Source of the DNA: CAVSJR01 sp963728285 | GTDB taxonomy: Bacteria > Actinomycetota > UBA4738 > HRBIN12 | Reading direction: 5' to 3' | DNA length: 64,000 nt | Assembly (NCBI GenBank): GCA_963728285.1 | Contig: CAVSJR010000003.1 | Location: 186,001 to 250,000 of the forward strand | Shown here: one piece after another, positions 36,444 to 44,598 of the stretch | How positions within the stretch are numbered: the stretch's first letter is position 1 | How the letters are laid out: every line of letters starts with the position of its first letter | Program-made: the position numbers and the translations under genes | Notes under the pieces: model-generated | What the model was told of the DNA's origin: nothing | Databases searched by the model: none | The model's input: the letters and a program-made list of their open reading frames with translations, nothing else

Positions 36444-37889
36444 GCGGCCGACACCCCGTCGACCACGCCGTGTACCGGCCGCCGGACGGGAGCATCCCGA
36501 CGCTCGAGGTCCCGAGCCTCGACGGCATGCGGCTGGTGCACATGATCGGGATCGGCGGCGCCGGAATGAGCGGCATCGCTCGCCTGCTGATCGCGCGGGG
36601 CATCCGCGTCACCGGCTCCGATCTCAAGGACTCGCCGTCCCTCGACGAGCTCCGCGGGATGGGCGCCACGATCTTCGTCGGGCATCGGAGCGATCAGGTG
36701 GGGCACCCGGACGCGGTGGTGGTCTCCACCGCGATCCCGCAGGCCAATCCCGAGCTCGCGGCGGCGCGGGAGCGAGGGCTTCGCGTGTTGGCGCGCGCCC
36801 AGATGCTCGCGGGGCTCGCCACGCGACGGCGCACGCTCGCCGTCGCGGGAACACACGGCAAGACGACCACGACATCCATGCTGTCCGTGATCCTTCACCG
36901 GGCGGGCGTCGATGCGAGCTACGTCATCGGAGGCCACCTGAACGAGAGCGGCTCGGGGGCCCATCACGGCAGCAGCGACGTCCTCGTCGCGGAGGCCGAC
37001 GAGAGCGACGGCTCATTCCTGCTCCTGCGTCCGGAGGTCGGGATCATCACCAACGTCGAGGCCGACCACCTCGATTTCTATCCCGGAGGACTGGGCGAGA
37101 TCGAAGCCGCGTTCGCGGCGTTCGCGAGGAACTCGGCCGTCGTCGTCGCGTGCGGCGACGATCGCGGCGCCACGGCGGCGCTCGAGCGAGCGGGCGTGGA
37201 TGCGGTGACGTACGGGACGGGCGAGCGAAATCGCGTGCGGGTGCGGGCCGGCGTTTCGGCCAGCGGCCGGCGCGGGCGGCGTCGTCGTCCTCGAGGACGG
37301 CGAGCAGGTCTCGCTCTCATTGCGCATCGCCGGCGCCCACAATCTGTTGAACGGCGCCGCCGCGCTCCTCGCCGCTCGCCGAGTCGGCGTCCCGCCGGCG
37401 GAGGCGGCGGCCGGACTCGCATCCTTCACGGGCGTGCACCGGCGCTTCGAGTTTCGGGGCGAGGCCCGCGGGGCGAGGTTCGTGGACGACTACGCCCACC
37501 ACCCCACGGAGCTCCGGGTCACGCTCGCCGCCGCGGCGGGGCTTCGGCCGTCGCGGCTGATCGCCGTCTTCCAGCCGCATCGCTTCAGCCGCACCCGGCG
37601 CTTGTGGCGCGAGCTCGGCGAGAGCCTCGCCGCCGCGGATCTCGTGGTGCTCACCGACGTGTACGGCGCGGGCGAGGAACCCATCCCGGGGATCTCGGGC
37701 CGCCTGCTCGTCGATGCGCTGGAGGCGGCCGCGCCCGGGACGAGCGTCGTGTACCTCCCGCATCGCTCCGACATCGCACCGTTCCTCGCCGAGGAGGTGC
37801 GGGAGGGGGATCTCGTCCTCACGCTCGGCGCCGGCGACATCACCGCGGTGCTCGACGAGGTGCTCGACGGGATCGAGGAGGGGGCGTGA
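36440..37889 (+). CDS. murC: UDP-MurNAc:L-alanine ligase MurC, frameshifted
   Basis: The 482-residue first Mur ligase, after removing one base between about 37258 and 37270. LVHMIGIGGAGMSGIARLLI and VTGSDLKDSPSLDELRGMGA form the N-terminal domain, VAGTHGKTTTTSMLSVILHR is the P-loop, and VAEADESDGSFLLLRPEVGI with VEADHLDFYPGG the middle. After the shift GGVVVLEDGEQVSLSLRIAG continues into AHNLLNGAAALLAARRVGVP, RFVDDYAHHPTELRVTLAAA and FQPHRFSRTRRLWRELGESL. The ATG at 36440 overlaps the murG stop; the stop overlaps murB. Confidence 0.93.
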
Positions 37890-38830
37890 CCGAGCTCTCC
37901 GACGCCTCGTCGCTCTCGCGCGCGGAAGCCATCCTTCGGGCGGCGTGCGGTGACCGGGTTCGCACGTGGTTCTCGCTCGCGCCGCTCACGACCTTTCGGA
38001 TCGGCGGGCCGGCCGCGCTGTATCTCGAGCCGCATGCGGAGCCGGATCTCGCGGCGGTCGCGCACGCCGCGTCGGAGACCGGCGTGCCGGTCGTGGTCAT
38101 CGGCAAGGGGTCCAACGTCCTCGTCGCCGACGAGGGATTCCCCGGGATCGTGATCAGGCTCGGGAGGGGATATCGGTGGGCGGCTCGCGACGGCGACAGG
38201 CTCTCGGCCGGCGGCGCCATGCCGCTGCCCGCGCTGGCGGGCGTCGCGCTGTCGCACGGCCTGTCGGGACTGGAGTTCGGCGTGGCGATCCCGGCAACGC
38301 TCGGAGGCGCCGTGCGCATGAACGCGGGCGCTCACGGCCACGAGATGGCCGCCGCGCTGGAGTGGATCGATCTGTTCGATCTCGAGACCGGCCGGCCCGG
38401 GCGGATTCCGAGGGAGGAGGCCGGCTTCGGCTACCGCGGATCGGGCCTTCCGTCCCGCGGCGTCGTCGTGGGCGCCACCGTGCATCTGGCGCAGGACGAG
38501 CCGGATGCGATCAGGATGCGCATGGACGAGGCCAGGGAGTGGCGCCGGAGGACGCAGCCGCTCGCGGAGCCCAACTGCGGAAGCGTCTTCAAGAATCCGC
38601 CCGGCGGACACGCCGCACGTCTGATCGAGGAGGCCGGCGGCAAGGAGCTCAGCGTCGGGGCGGCGGCCGTCTCGGCGAAGCACGCGAACTTCATCGTCGC
38701 GGGACGAGGTGCTCGCGCGGAGGACGTGCTGGAGCTGATCCGCAACGTGCAGGAGGTCGTCGCGGCCCGCTTCGACATTCGACTGGACACGGAGGTGCAG
38801 CTCGTTGGGATCTACGACGGAGACGGATGA
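37886..38830 (+). CDS. murB: UDP-N-acetylenolpyruvoylglucosamine reductase MurB
   Basis: A 314-aa FAD enzyme. LAPLTTFRIGGPAALYLEP and VVIGKGSNVLVADEGFPGIV bind FAD, LSGLEFGVAIPATLGGAVRM and NAGAHGHEMA are the MurB core, YRGSGLP is the substrate loop, and PNCGSVFKNPPGGHAARLIE contains the catalytic Ser. It reduces UDP-GlcNAc-enolpyruvate to UDP-MurNAc. Lacking the type I Tyr loop, it appears to be the short type II form. The GTG at 37886 overlaps the murC stop. murA is not in the window. Its 3' end contains the ribosome site of ftsQ. Confidence 0.95.
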   Translation: MTELSDASSLSRAEAILRAACGDRVRTWFSLAPLTTFRIGGPAALYLEPHAEPDLAAVAHAASETGVPVVVIGKGSNVLVADEGFPGIVIRLGRGYRWAARDGDRLSAGGAMPLPALAGVALSHGLSGLEFGVAIPATLGGAVRMNAGAHGHEMAAALEWIDLFDLETGRPGRIPREEAGFGYRGSGLPSRGVVVGATVHLAQDEPDAIRMRMDEAREWRRRTQPLAEPNCGSVFKNPPGGHAARLIEEAGGKELSVGAAAVSAKHANFIVAGRGARAEDVLELIRNVQEVVAARFDIRLDTEVQLVGIYDGDG

Positions 38831-39608
38831 CGCCGCGGTGGCGGCCGCGGTCGTGAGCGACGCGAGCGCCGGTCGGGGACGGCGGCGGGCGCGAAGGCGG
38901 CGGCTGCGCCGTTCGATCATCGCCGCGGGGGTCGTCTGCGCCCTCCCCGGGGTGTGGGCACTGGTGGTTCGCTCGCCGCTGGTGCGGGCCAGGGTGATCG
39001 ATGTCGCCGGCGCCGCGCACGTCACGCGGTCCCAGGCGCTCCGCCTCGCGGGCATCTCGCGGTCGACCAACGTCGCCTCGCTGGACACCGCGGCGGCCGC
39101 ATCGAGGCTCGAGGCGGATCCATGGATCGCGCGGGCGATCGTCCGGAAGGGCCTTCCCTGGACCATCCGCATCGAGCTCGTCGAGCGCTCGCCGGTGCTC
39201 GCGGTGAGGGGCGGGCCGTGGGCGGGGATCGTGGCCGGCGACGGGACGGTGCTCGAGGAGGCCTCGCGAGGGGCCGACGCATTTCCGGTGCTGACGCCGC
39301 CTCGAGACGCGGCGCCGGCGACCGCTCAGGCCATGATCGAACGGGCCGCGTCGGCGCTCTCGCCGATCACGCCGTGGGCTCGTGACGCCATCCGAGCCGT
39401 GTCGCTCGCCCGCGACGGCTCGCTCCAGTTCGGGCTCCAGGGGGGAGGCACCATCCTCTACGGCGATGACGCGAACGCGGACGCCAAGGCGCGAACCCTC
39501 GCCGCGCTCCTGCGCTGGTCCGAGTCGGAGCATGAGGAGGTCGTCTCGGCGGATCTGCGGGTCGCCGGCGCGCCAACGGCGCAGCTTCGGCCTGCCGTCG
39601 CCGACTAG
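38805..39608 (+). CDS. ftsQ: Cell division protein FtsQ/DivIB
   Basis: A 267-aa bitopic divisome protein. After a basic cytoplasmic tail (GRGRRRARRRRLRRS) comes one helix (IIAAGVVCALPGVWALVV), then the POTRA domain VRARVIDVAGAAHVTRSQAL with LDTAAAASRLEADPWIARA and GLPWTIRIELVERSPVLAV, and the beta domain. The TTG at 38805 is unusual but is supported by GGAGGTG at 38791-38797 at ideal distance. It overlaps murB by 26 bases. FtsQ joins FtsL and FtsB and controls FtsW-FtsI. Confidence 0.9.
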   Translation: MGSTTETDDAAVAAAVVSDASAGRGRRRARRRRLRRSIIAAGVVCALPGVWALVVRSPLVRARVIDVAGAAHVTRSQALRLAGISRSTNVASLDTAAAASRLEADPWIARAIVRKGLPWTIRIELVERSPVLAVRGGPWAGIVAGDGTVLEEASRGADAFPVLTPPRDAAPATAQAMIERAASALSPITPWARDAIRAVSLARDGSLQFGLQGGGTILYGDDANADAKARTLAALLRWSESEHEEVVSADLRVAGAPTAQLRPAVAD

Positions 39609-39697
39609 TCCCGGCGACCGTGTGGGGCATCAAAACAGGCACGTCGGAAGCTGTCAGCAGTTCGAGCAACCGCAGCGGCGCGCTCGAGTGGAGAAGC

Positions 39698-39749
39698 TTG
39701 ACGGGCCTGGGCTTCGCTAGTAGTGTCTCGCCATCTACGTTAAGTAGAT
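39698..39749 (+). promoter_or_regulatory. ftsZ upstream promoter and AT-rich dyad
   Basis: TTGACG (39698-39703) and TAGTGT (39721-39726) are 17 bases apart and could form a promoter separate from the mur operon. Just downstream, in an unusually AT-rich island, ATCTAC-GTTAA-GTAGAT (39733-39749) is a perfect 6-base-arm dyad, well placed for an operator near the transcription start. ACGTTAAG also occurs twice (39738 and 39772). Confidence 0.5.
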
Positions 39750-39833
39750 ATAACAATAACGCTGAGGTTGAACGTTAAGGTTCCGTTGGGTCCAGCTGCA
39801 TTTCCCCAGGTAGATCGCGGAGGTCGATCGCAG

Positions 39834-41021
39834 ATGGATGCTCCACAAAACTACCTCGCGGTGATCAAGGTCGTCGGCATCGGCGGGGGCGGTGTGAACG
39901 CGGTGAACCGCATGATCGAGGCAGGTTTGCGGGGCGTCGAGTTCATCGCCGTCAACACCGATGCGCAGACGCTGCTGATGTCCGATGCGGAGGTGAAGCT
40001 CGACATCGGACGGGCCACGACGCGAGGCCTGGGGGCCGGGTCCGATCCGGAGGTGGGCAAGGGCGCCGCCGACGAGCACGCCGATGAGATCGAGGAGATC
40101 CTCAAGGGCGCGGACATGGTGTTCATCACCGCCGGCGAGGGGGGCGGCACCGGCACCGGCGGCGCGCCCGCCGTCGCACAGATCGCCCGCAACATCGGAG
40201 CCCTCACGATCGGCGTCGTCACCCGTCCCTTCGGGTTCGAGGGTCGAATGCGTGCGACGCAGGCCGACCTCGGCATCACGGAGCTGAAGAAGGCGGTCGA
40301 CACGCTGATCGTCGTACCGAACGACCGCTTGCTCCAGGTCTCCGATCCGAACACCTCCATGATCGACGCGTTCCGGATGGCCGATCAGGTCCTGTATCAG
40401 GGGGTCGACGGCATCACATCGCTGATCACGACGCCGGGGTTGATCAACCTCGACTTCGCCGACGTGAAGGCCGTGATGAGCGGCGCCGGTTCCGCGCTGA
40501 TGGGAATCGGTCACGGGACGGGCGAGAACCGTGCGGAGGAGGCCGCGAAGGCGGCGATCTCATCCCCGCTCCTCGAGTCCTCGATCGACGGGGCGAAGGG
40601 CGTGCTCCTGTCGATCGCCGGTCCCACCGACCTGACCCTGCACGAGGTCAACACGGCCGCGGACGCCATCACGCGGGTGGCGCATCCGGACGCGAACATC
40701 ATCTTCGGCGCCGTCGTGGACGACGCGCTCGGCGAGGAGGTTCGGGTCACCGTGGTGGCGGCGGGATTCGACAAGCTCGCGGCAGCGGCAACGGCTCCCA
40801 CCCACTCCGCGGTCGAGGGCCGGCTGGCGCGCCTGCTGGAGGAGCCCGAGCCGGTGCGACCCATCTCGCCGACGCCCGCTCCGAAGAAGAAGGACGAGCC
40901 GATCGTCGTTCCGTCGATCCTCGACGAGGACGAGGAGGACATCTTCCGAACCGAGCCCTCCGAGCCCGTCGCCTTCGACGCCGAGGAGGACCTGGACATC
41001 CCGGACTTCCTGAAGAGTTGA
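39834..41021 (+). CDS. ftsZ: Cell division GTPase FtsZ
   Basis: A 395-aa tubulin homologue. IKVVGIGGGGVNAVNRMIEA is the nucleotide loop, VFITAGEGGGTGTGGAPAVA the tubulin signature, and LINLDFADVKAVMSGAGSAL the T7 synergy loop with the catalytic Asp. The linker is acidic and the last residues DLDIPDFLKS are the conserved C-terminal peptide that binds SepF and other partners. The ATG at 39834 was preferred to one at 39768 because GGAGGT lies nine bases upstream and the family starts here. It has its own upstream region after ftsQ and a large stem-loop after its stop. Confidence 0.97.
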   Translation: MDAPQNYLAVIKVVGIGGGGVNAVNRMIEAGLRGVEFIAVNTDAQTLLMSDAEVKLDIGRATTRGLGAGSDPEVGKGAADEHADEIEEILKGADMVFITAGEGGGTGTGGAPAVAQIARNIGALTIGVVTRPFGFEGRMRATQADLGITELKKAVDTLIVVPNDRLLQVSDPNTSMIDAFRMADQVLYQGVDGITSLITTPGLINLDFADVKAVMSGAGSALMGIGHGTGENRAEEAAKAAISSPLLESSIDGAKGVLLSIAGPTDLTLHEVNTAADAITRVAHPDANIIFGAVVDDALGEEVRVTVVAAGFDKLAAAATAPTHSAVEGRLARLLEEPEPVRPISPTPAPKKKDEPIVVPSILDEDEEDIFRTEPSEPVAFDAEEDLDIPDFLKS

Positions 41022-41052
41022 GCTCGACCGCCCTGCGCGGCCCGGCGGTCGT

Positions 41053-41117
41053 GGGGGCGGGGAGGAATCAGGAGAGGCGCCCTTCCCCCGCCTCTCGAGA
41101 TCGACCTCCCCGCCCCC
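41053..41117 (+). terminator. Nested stem-loop after ftsZ
   Basis: GGGGGCGGGGAGG (41053-41065) pairs perfectly with CCTCCCCGCCCCC (41105-41117). Inside it, GAGAGGCG (41072-41079) pairs with CGCCTCTC (41089-41096). The structure lies 32 bases after the ftsZ stop. Only GTTT follows, so it is a weak intrinsic terminator at best, or an mRNA processing or stability element. Confidence 0.5.
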
Positions 41118-41195
41118 GTTTCACCCCCGGAGCGACCACCACCCCGGCGGGCTCGGCGTGAGCCGGCTCGTCGTCTCGCACGGAGCGGCGGCCCC

Positions 41196-42725
41196 ATGAG
41201 ATTCGAGCGGCGCCGCATGGCGGAAGGCGGCTACGCCCTCGTCGCGACGGATCTCGAGCGGATCGGCGTCATGGCGGCATTCACCGAGCGCACCGGAGGC
41301 GACAGCCGTTCGCCGTTCGAGTCGCTCAACGTCTCGTTCTCCGTGGGGGACGATCCCGCGGCCGTCAGGGCGAACCGGCGGCGCATCGTTCGGGGCCTCG
41401 GGGTCGGTCCCTTCGCGTGCGCCGGGCTCGTCCACGGATCCTCCATCGCGCTGCTCGGCCCGGACCGGGAGGGAGCCGGATTCGACGACCCGGACGGCGT
41501 CGTCGCCGGCACCGACGCCCTCGCCACCCGGTCGAGTGGAATGCCGCTCGCGATCACGAGCGCCGACTGCATGCCCCTCGTGCTCGCGTCGTCCTCGGAG
41601 CCGACGATCGTCGTCGTCCACGCGGGATGGCGCGGGTTGGCGGCGGGGATCCTCGCCGCAGCCGTCGCCCTCTTCGAGCGCCCGGGCGATGTGGCCGCCG
41701 CCATCGGCCCGGCGATCGGGCCGGACCATTACGAGGTGGGGAGCGAGGTCGTCGCCGCCGTGGAACGCGCGCCCCTCTCGAGCGTGGCCGCGAGCCGGGC
41801 CGGCGAGCGAACCGCCCTCGACCTCGTCGGAATCGCGCGGGGGATGCTCGAGCGAGCCGGCGTCGGGGACGTGGGCGACACGGGCCTGTGCACCGCGTGC
41901 GAGCGCTCGAGGTTCTTCTCCCACCGGGCGGAGGGGGGCACCACCGGCCGTCAGGTGGCGATCGCGGTTCGCCGCGTCGGAGGCGCCCTGATGGATCGCG
42001 GGGGGCCATCGGGAACGGGGGAGGGGCGCGCCGCGACCCTGGGCCGTGACGCTGTGCTCCGAAACCTGGAGCGCATCCGAGCGGGGATCGACGCCGCGTG
42101 CCGGCGAGCCGAGCGTGATCCGTCGACCGTGCGCATCGTCGCCGCCGCCAAGGGAGTGTCGGCCGAGCGAGTCCGCTGGGTGGTCGACGCGGGGATCGAG
42201 GACGTGGGCGAGAACTACGTCAAGGAGCTCGCGGACAAGCGCCCCGCGGTCGCCGGCGCCCGGTGGCATTACATCGGCAACCTCCAGTCGCATACCGCCC
42301 ATCGGGTCGCCGATCTCGCCGACGTCGTGGAGACGCTCGCATCCGAGCGCGCGGCTCGCCGGCTGGCGCGACGCGCGGCCGAGCGTGGCGTCGAGCTCCC
42401 GGCCCTGATCGAGGTGGACTTCACCGGCGAGCGGACGGGCGTCCCGGTCGAGGCGCTCGACTCGTTCGCGGCGGTCGCGGCCGCCCTCGAGGGGATCTCG
42501 CTCGTCGGCCTCATGACGCTCCCCCCGATGCCGGAGCGAGCCGAGGACGCCCGCCCCCATTTCCGCAGGCTGCGTGAGCTCGCAGAACGCCTGCAACGAG
42601 CCCATTCGAGCATCGCGGACCTCTCCATGGGAATGTCCATTGATTACGAGGTTGCGGTGGAGGAAGGCGCTACGATGGTTCGGATTGGAACGGCGCTGTT
42701 CGGCGAACGGACGCCGTCGACGTAG
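41196..42725 (+). CDS. pgeF-yggS: PgeF (YfiH-type) and YggS domains read as one frame
   Basis: As written the frame encodes 509 residues in two domains. Residues 1-260 are the peptidoglycan editing factor/multicopper-oxidase-like YfiH: FTERTGGDSRSPFESLNVSF, SADCMPLVLASS with VVVHAGWRGLAAGI, AIGPAIGPDHYEVG and FFSHRAEGGTTGRQVA give its Cys/His zinc and active-site set. Residues 266-509 are a YggS/PLPBP PLP-binding barrel: RIVAAAKGVSAERVRWVVDA (Lys), ENYVKEL, WHYIGNLQSH and LSMGMSIDYEVAVEEGATMV with RIGTALFG. At 41989-41993 TGATG gives a stop in the +1 frame overlapping an in-frame ATG at 41991. One extra base upstream would thus turn two overlapping genes into this apparent fusion, which I consider more likely. 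Confidence 0.85.
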   Translation: MRFERRRMAEGGYALVATDLERIGVMAAFTERTGGDSRSPFESLNVSFSVGDDPAAVRANRRRIVRGLGVGPFACAGLVHGSSIALLGPDREGAGFDDPDGVVAGTDALATRSSGMPLAITSADCMPLVLASSSEPTIVVVHAGWRGLAAGILAAAVALFERPGDVAAAIGPAIGPDHYEVGSEVVAAVERAPLSSVAASRAGERTALDLVGIARGMLERAGVGDVGDTGLCTACERSRFFSHRAEGGTTGRQVAIAVRRVGGALMDRGGPSGTGEGRAATLGRDAVLRNLERIRAGIDAACRRAERDPSTVRIVAAAKGVSAERVRWVVDAGIEDVGENYVKELADKRPAVAGARWHYIGNLQSHTAHRVADLADVVETLASERAARRLARRAAERGVELPALIEVDFTGERTGVPVEALDSFAAVAAALEGISLVGLMTLPPMPERAEDARPHFRRLRELAERLQRAHSSIADLSMGMSIDYEVAVEEGATMVRIGTALFGERTPST

Positions 42726-42734
42726 GGAGGAGCG

Positions 42735-43211
42735 ATGCCGAGCGTGTGGAAGAAGACGATGACCTACCTGGGCCTGGTCGAGGACGATGAGTTCGAGCAG
42801 CTCGACGAGGCGACGGAGGCCGAGGGCGCGCCGATCAGGCGGATCCAGCGACCGCAGGCCGTCAGGGAGATCGCGTCCGACCCCCACAGCGAGGGGGTCG
42901 TGCGCACGATCCCGTCGCCCAGGCCGGCCTCGACCGGGGCCATCCACAAGTCCGAGCCTCGCCGGTTCAACGAGGCGCGGGAGGTGGCAGACCGGTTCAA
43001 GGAGGGCACGGCGGTGATCATGAACCTCCAGAGCACCGACGACGCGATCGCTCGCCGCTTGGTCGACTTCGCCTCCGGGCTCGTCTACGGCCTCGACGGG
43101 AAGATCGAGATGGTCGCCAACCGCGTGTATCTGCTGACGCCGGTCAACGTCGAGGTGTCGGCCGAGGAACGGGAGCGGATCGCCGGCGGCGCGTTCTACA
43201 ACCAGTTCTGA
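42735..43211 (+). CDS. sepF: Cell division protein SepF
   Basis: A 158-aa protein with an N-terminal amphipathic membrane-binding helix (VWKKTMTYLGLVE), an acidic/Pro linker, and the SepF core EPRRFNEAREVADRFKEGTA with VIMNLQSTDDAIARRLVDFA, SGLVYGLDGKIEMVANRVYL and LTPVNVEVS. SepF tethers FtsZ to the membrane in actinobacteria, which lack FtsA. GGGAGGAGCG precedes the ATG. It is ten bases after yggS, the conserved actinobacterial order. Confidence 0.96.
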   Translation: MPSVWKKTMTYLGLVEDDEFEQLDEATEAEGAPIRRIQRPQAVREIASDPHSEGVVRTIPSPRPASTGAIHKSEPRRFNEAREVADRFKEGTAVIMNLQSTDDAIARRLVDFASGLVYGLDGKIEMVANRVYLLTPVNVEVSAEERERIAGGAFYNQF

Positions 43212-43274
43212 TCTCCGCTGGATGCGCCCGGGGCGCCGGTCTCCGGCCGATGCCCCGGCTGCTAGCCTACGGCG

Positions 43275-43568
43275 GTGCCAGCCGAAACCAGCCCGATCAT
43301 CCGGCTCCTCTGCGTCGCCAGCACCGTGTACCTGGTCATCCTCTTCGCGAAGGTCATCCTCAGCTGGATCGTCGTGCTGGGCGCAAGGCCGCCCGCCTCG
43401 GGACCCGCGCGCGTGGCCGTCGACCTCGTCGACGATGTGACCGAGCCGGTCCTGCGACCGCTGCGTGGCATCATCCCCCCGGTGCGGATGGGCGCGGTCG
43501 GCCTCGATGTCTCACTGTTGTTGCTGTTCGTGATCCTGTTCGTCATCCGGAGTGCGTTAGGCTGTTGA
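43275..43568 (+). CDS. YggT family membrane protein
   Basis: A 97-aa protein with two YggT-type membrane segments: IRLLCVASTVYLVILFAKVI with LSWIVVLG, and VGLDVSLLLLFVILFVIRSA. VDDVTEPVLRPLRGIIPPV is the conserved amphipathic middle. It lies between sepF and divIVA, its usual place. The GTG at 43275 lacks a ribosome site but TAGCCT (43263-43268) is six bases upstream, suggesting a leaderless message. YggT is linked to osmotic tolerance or division-site membrane organisation, without firm mechanism. Confidence 0.9.
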   Translation: MPAETSPIIRLLCVASTVYLVILFAKVILSWIVVLGARPPASGPARVAVDLVDDVTEPVLRPLRGIIPPVRMGAVGLDVSLLLLFVILFVIRSALGC

Positions 43569-43590
43569 ATCGCGTCCTAGGGGGAAGGTC

Positions 43591-44589
43591 ATGCGAAAGA
43601 GGAAGCCTGAATCGAGCGATGTCGACGAGGGCTCGGCCGCGAGGGAGCAACCCTCTGGTCCCTCGCGGGCCGGACGCCTCACGCCCCTCGACATCCAGCA
43701 GATCGAATTCCGCCGCTCGTTCAAGGGATACGACGAACGCGAGGTCGACGAGTTCCTCGACCGCCTGACCGAGGACTTCGCAGCGGCCCTCGACGAGGCG
43801 CAACGCCTCCGCGATCGCGCGGAGGGAGGCCTGGGCGCGGTCGTCGCGGGAGGCACGCCGACGGGGTCGAAGCGCACGGCCGACGAGATCGTGCAGCGGG
43901 CGAGGGACGACGCGGCTCGCATCGTCCGGGAGGCGCAGGAGCGGGCGACCGCGATCGGCGCGGCCGCGCTCGGTCCCGGGACGAGCAAGGAGGCGGCTGC
44001 CCGTGGCGCGGGCGACCGCGCCACGATCGCTCCGTTCATCGCGAAGGAACGCGAGTTCCTGACGAGCCTCGCGACGCTCGTGCAGGGACATGCGGAGGCG
44101 GTCCGAGGGATGGCGTCCTCGGCGCAGAAGGCCATGCCGGCGGCTGCGGCGCAGGAGGCCGGACCGCGACCGGGCACGACGACGACCGGCACGGGGACCG
44201 AGCCGGGAAGGGCCCGGGCAGGGAGACGGGGAAGCAGCCGGGGCAGCGAGCGCCGGAGCCTCGCAAGGCGTCGACGCGCCGACGTCCCACCGACGTCCTC
44301 ACCGACGTCGCCTCCGGTCACGCCTCCGGCCGCCCCACCCGCGACGAAGCCGATGCCCGCCGCGATGCCGACCCCATCGACCGAGCGCGCGCCTCGCAAG
44401 CCCGAGTCGGCCCGGCCGGCCAGGCCCTCGGAGGGATCCAGCGACTCGGGCGCGTCGGGGGCCCCCACGCCGCCCGGCGAGGGACACGTCACCATCCCCG
44501 ACCCCGACCCGGCCGGGGCGAAACGGGGCGATCACAAGCTCGCCGAGGGCGATCCCTCGCTGCGCGAGCTGTTCTGGGGCGAGGAGTAG
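43591..44589 (+). CDS. divIVA: DivIVA domain protein (Wag31-like)
   Basis: A 332-aa protein. RLTPLDIQQIEFRRSFKGYD followed by EREVDEFLDRLTEDFAAALD is the DivIVA membrane-curvature domain and first coiled coil. A second coiled stretch follows (ADEIVQRARDDAARIVREAQ). The C-terminal half is low complexity, rich in Pro, Ala, Arg and Thr, and ends with LAEGDPSLRELFWGEE. In actinobacteria DivIVA marks poles and septa and directs wall growth. The Arg-rich stretch near residues 208-235 (RARAGRRGSSRG) also reads well in the neighbouring frame, so a pair of compensating indels cannot be excluded. It converges on ileS. Confidence 0.9.
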   Translation: MRKRKPESSDVDEGSAAREQPSGPSRAGRLTPLDIQQIEFRRSFKGYDEREVDEFLDRLTEDFAAALDEAQRLRDRAEGGLGAVVAGGTPTGSKRTADEIVQRARDDAARIVREAQERATAIGAAALGPGTSKEAAARGAGDRATIAPFIAKEREFLTSLATLVQGHAEAVRGMASSAQKAMPAAAAQEAGPRPGTTTTGTGTEPGRARAGRRGSSRGSERRSLARRRRADVPPTSSPTSPPVTPPAAPPATKPMPAAMPTPSTERAPRKPESARPARPSEGSSDSGASGAPTPPGEGHVTIPDPDPAGAKRGDHKLAEGDPSLRELFWGEE

Positions 44590-44598
44590 GCCGGCGCT

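Noticed and set aside
35573..38830. A single 1085-codon plus-strand frame spanning murG, murC and murB
   Set aside because: Only the MurC N-terminal part and MurB within it are real; it is open through because of GC bias and the frameshift in murC.
43591..44589. Compensating indels in the low-complexity half of divIVA
   Set aside because: The neighbouring frame reads plausibly in places, but both ends of the gene are in one frame and no family constraint exists there, so no change was made.
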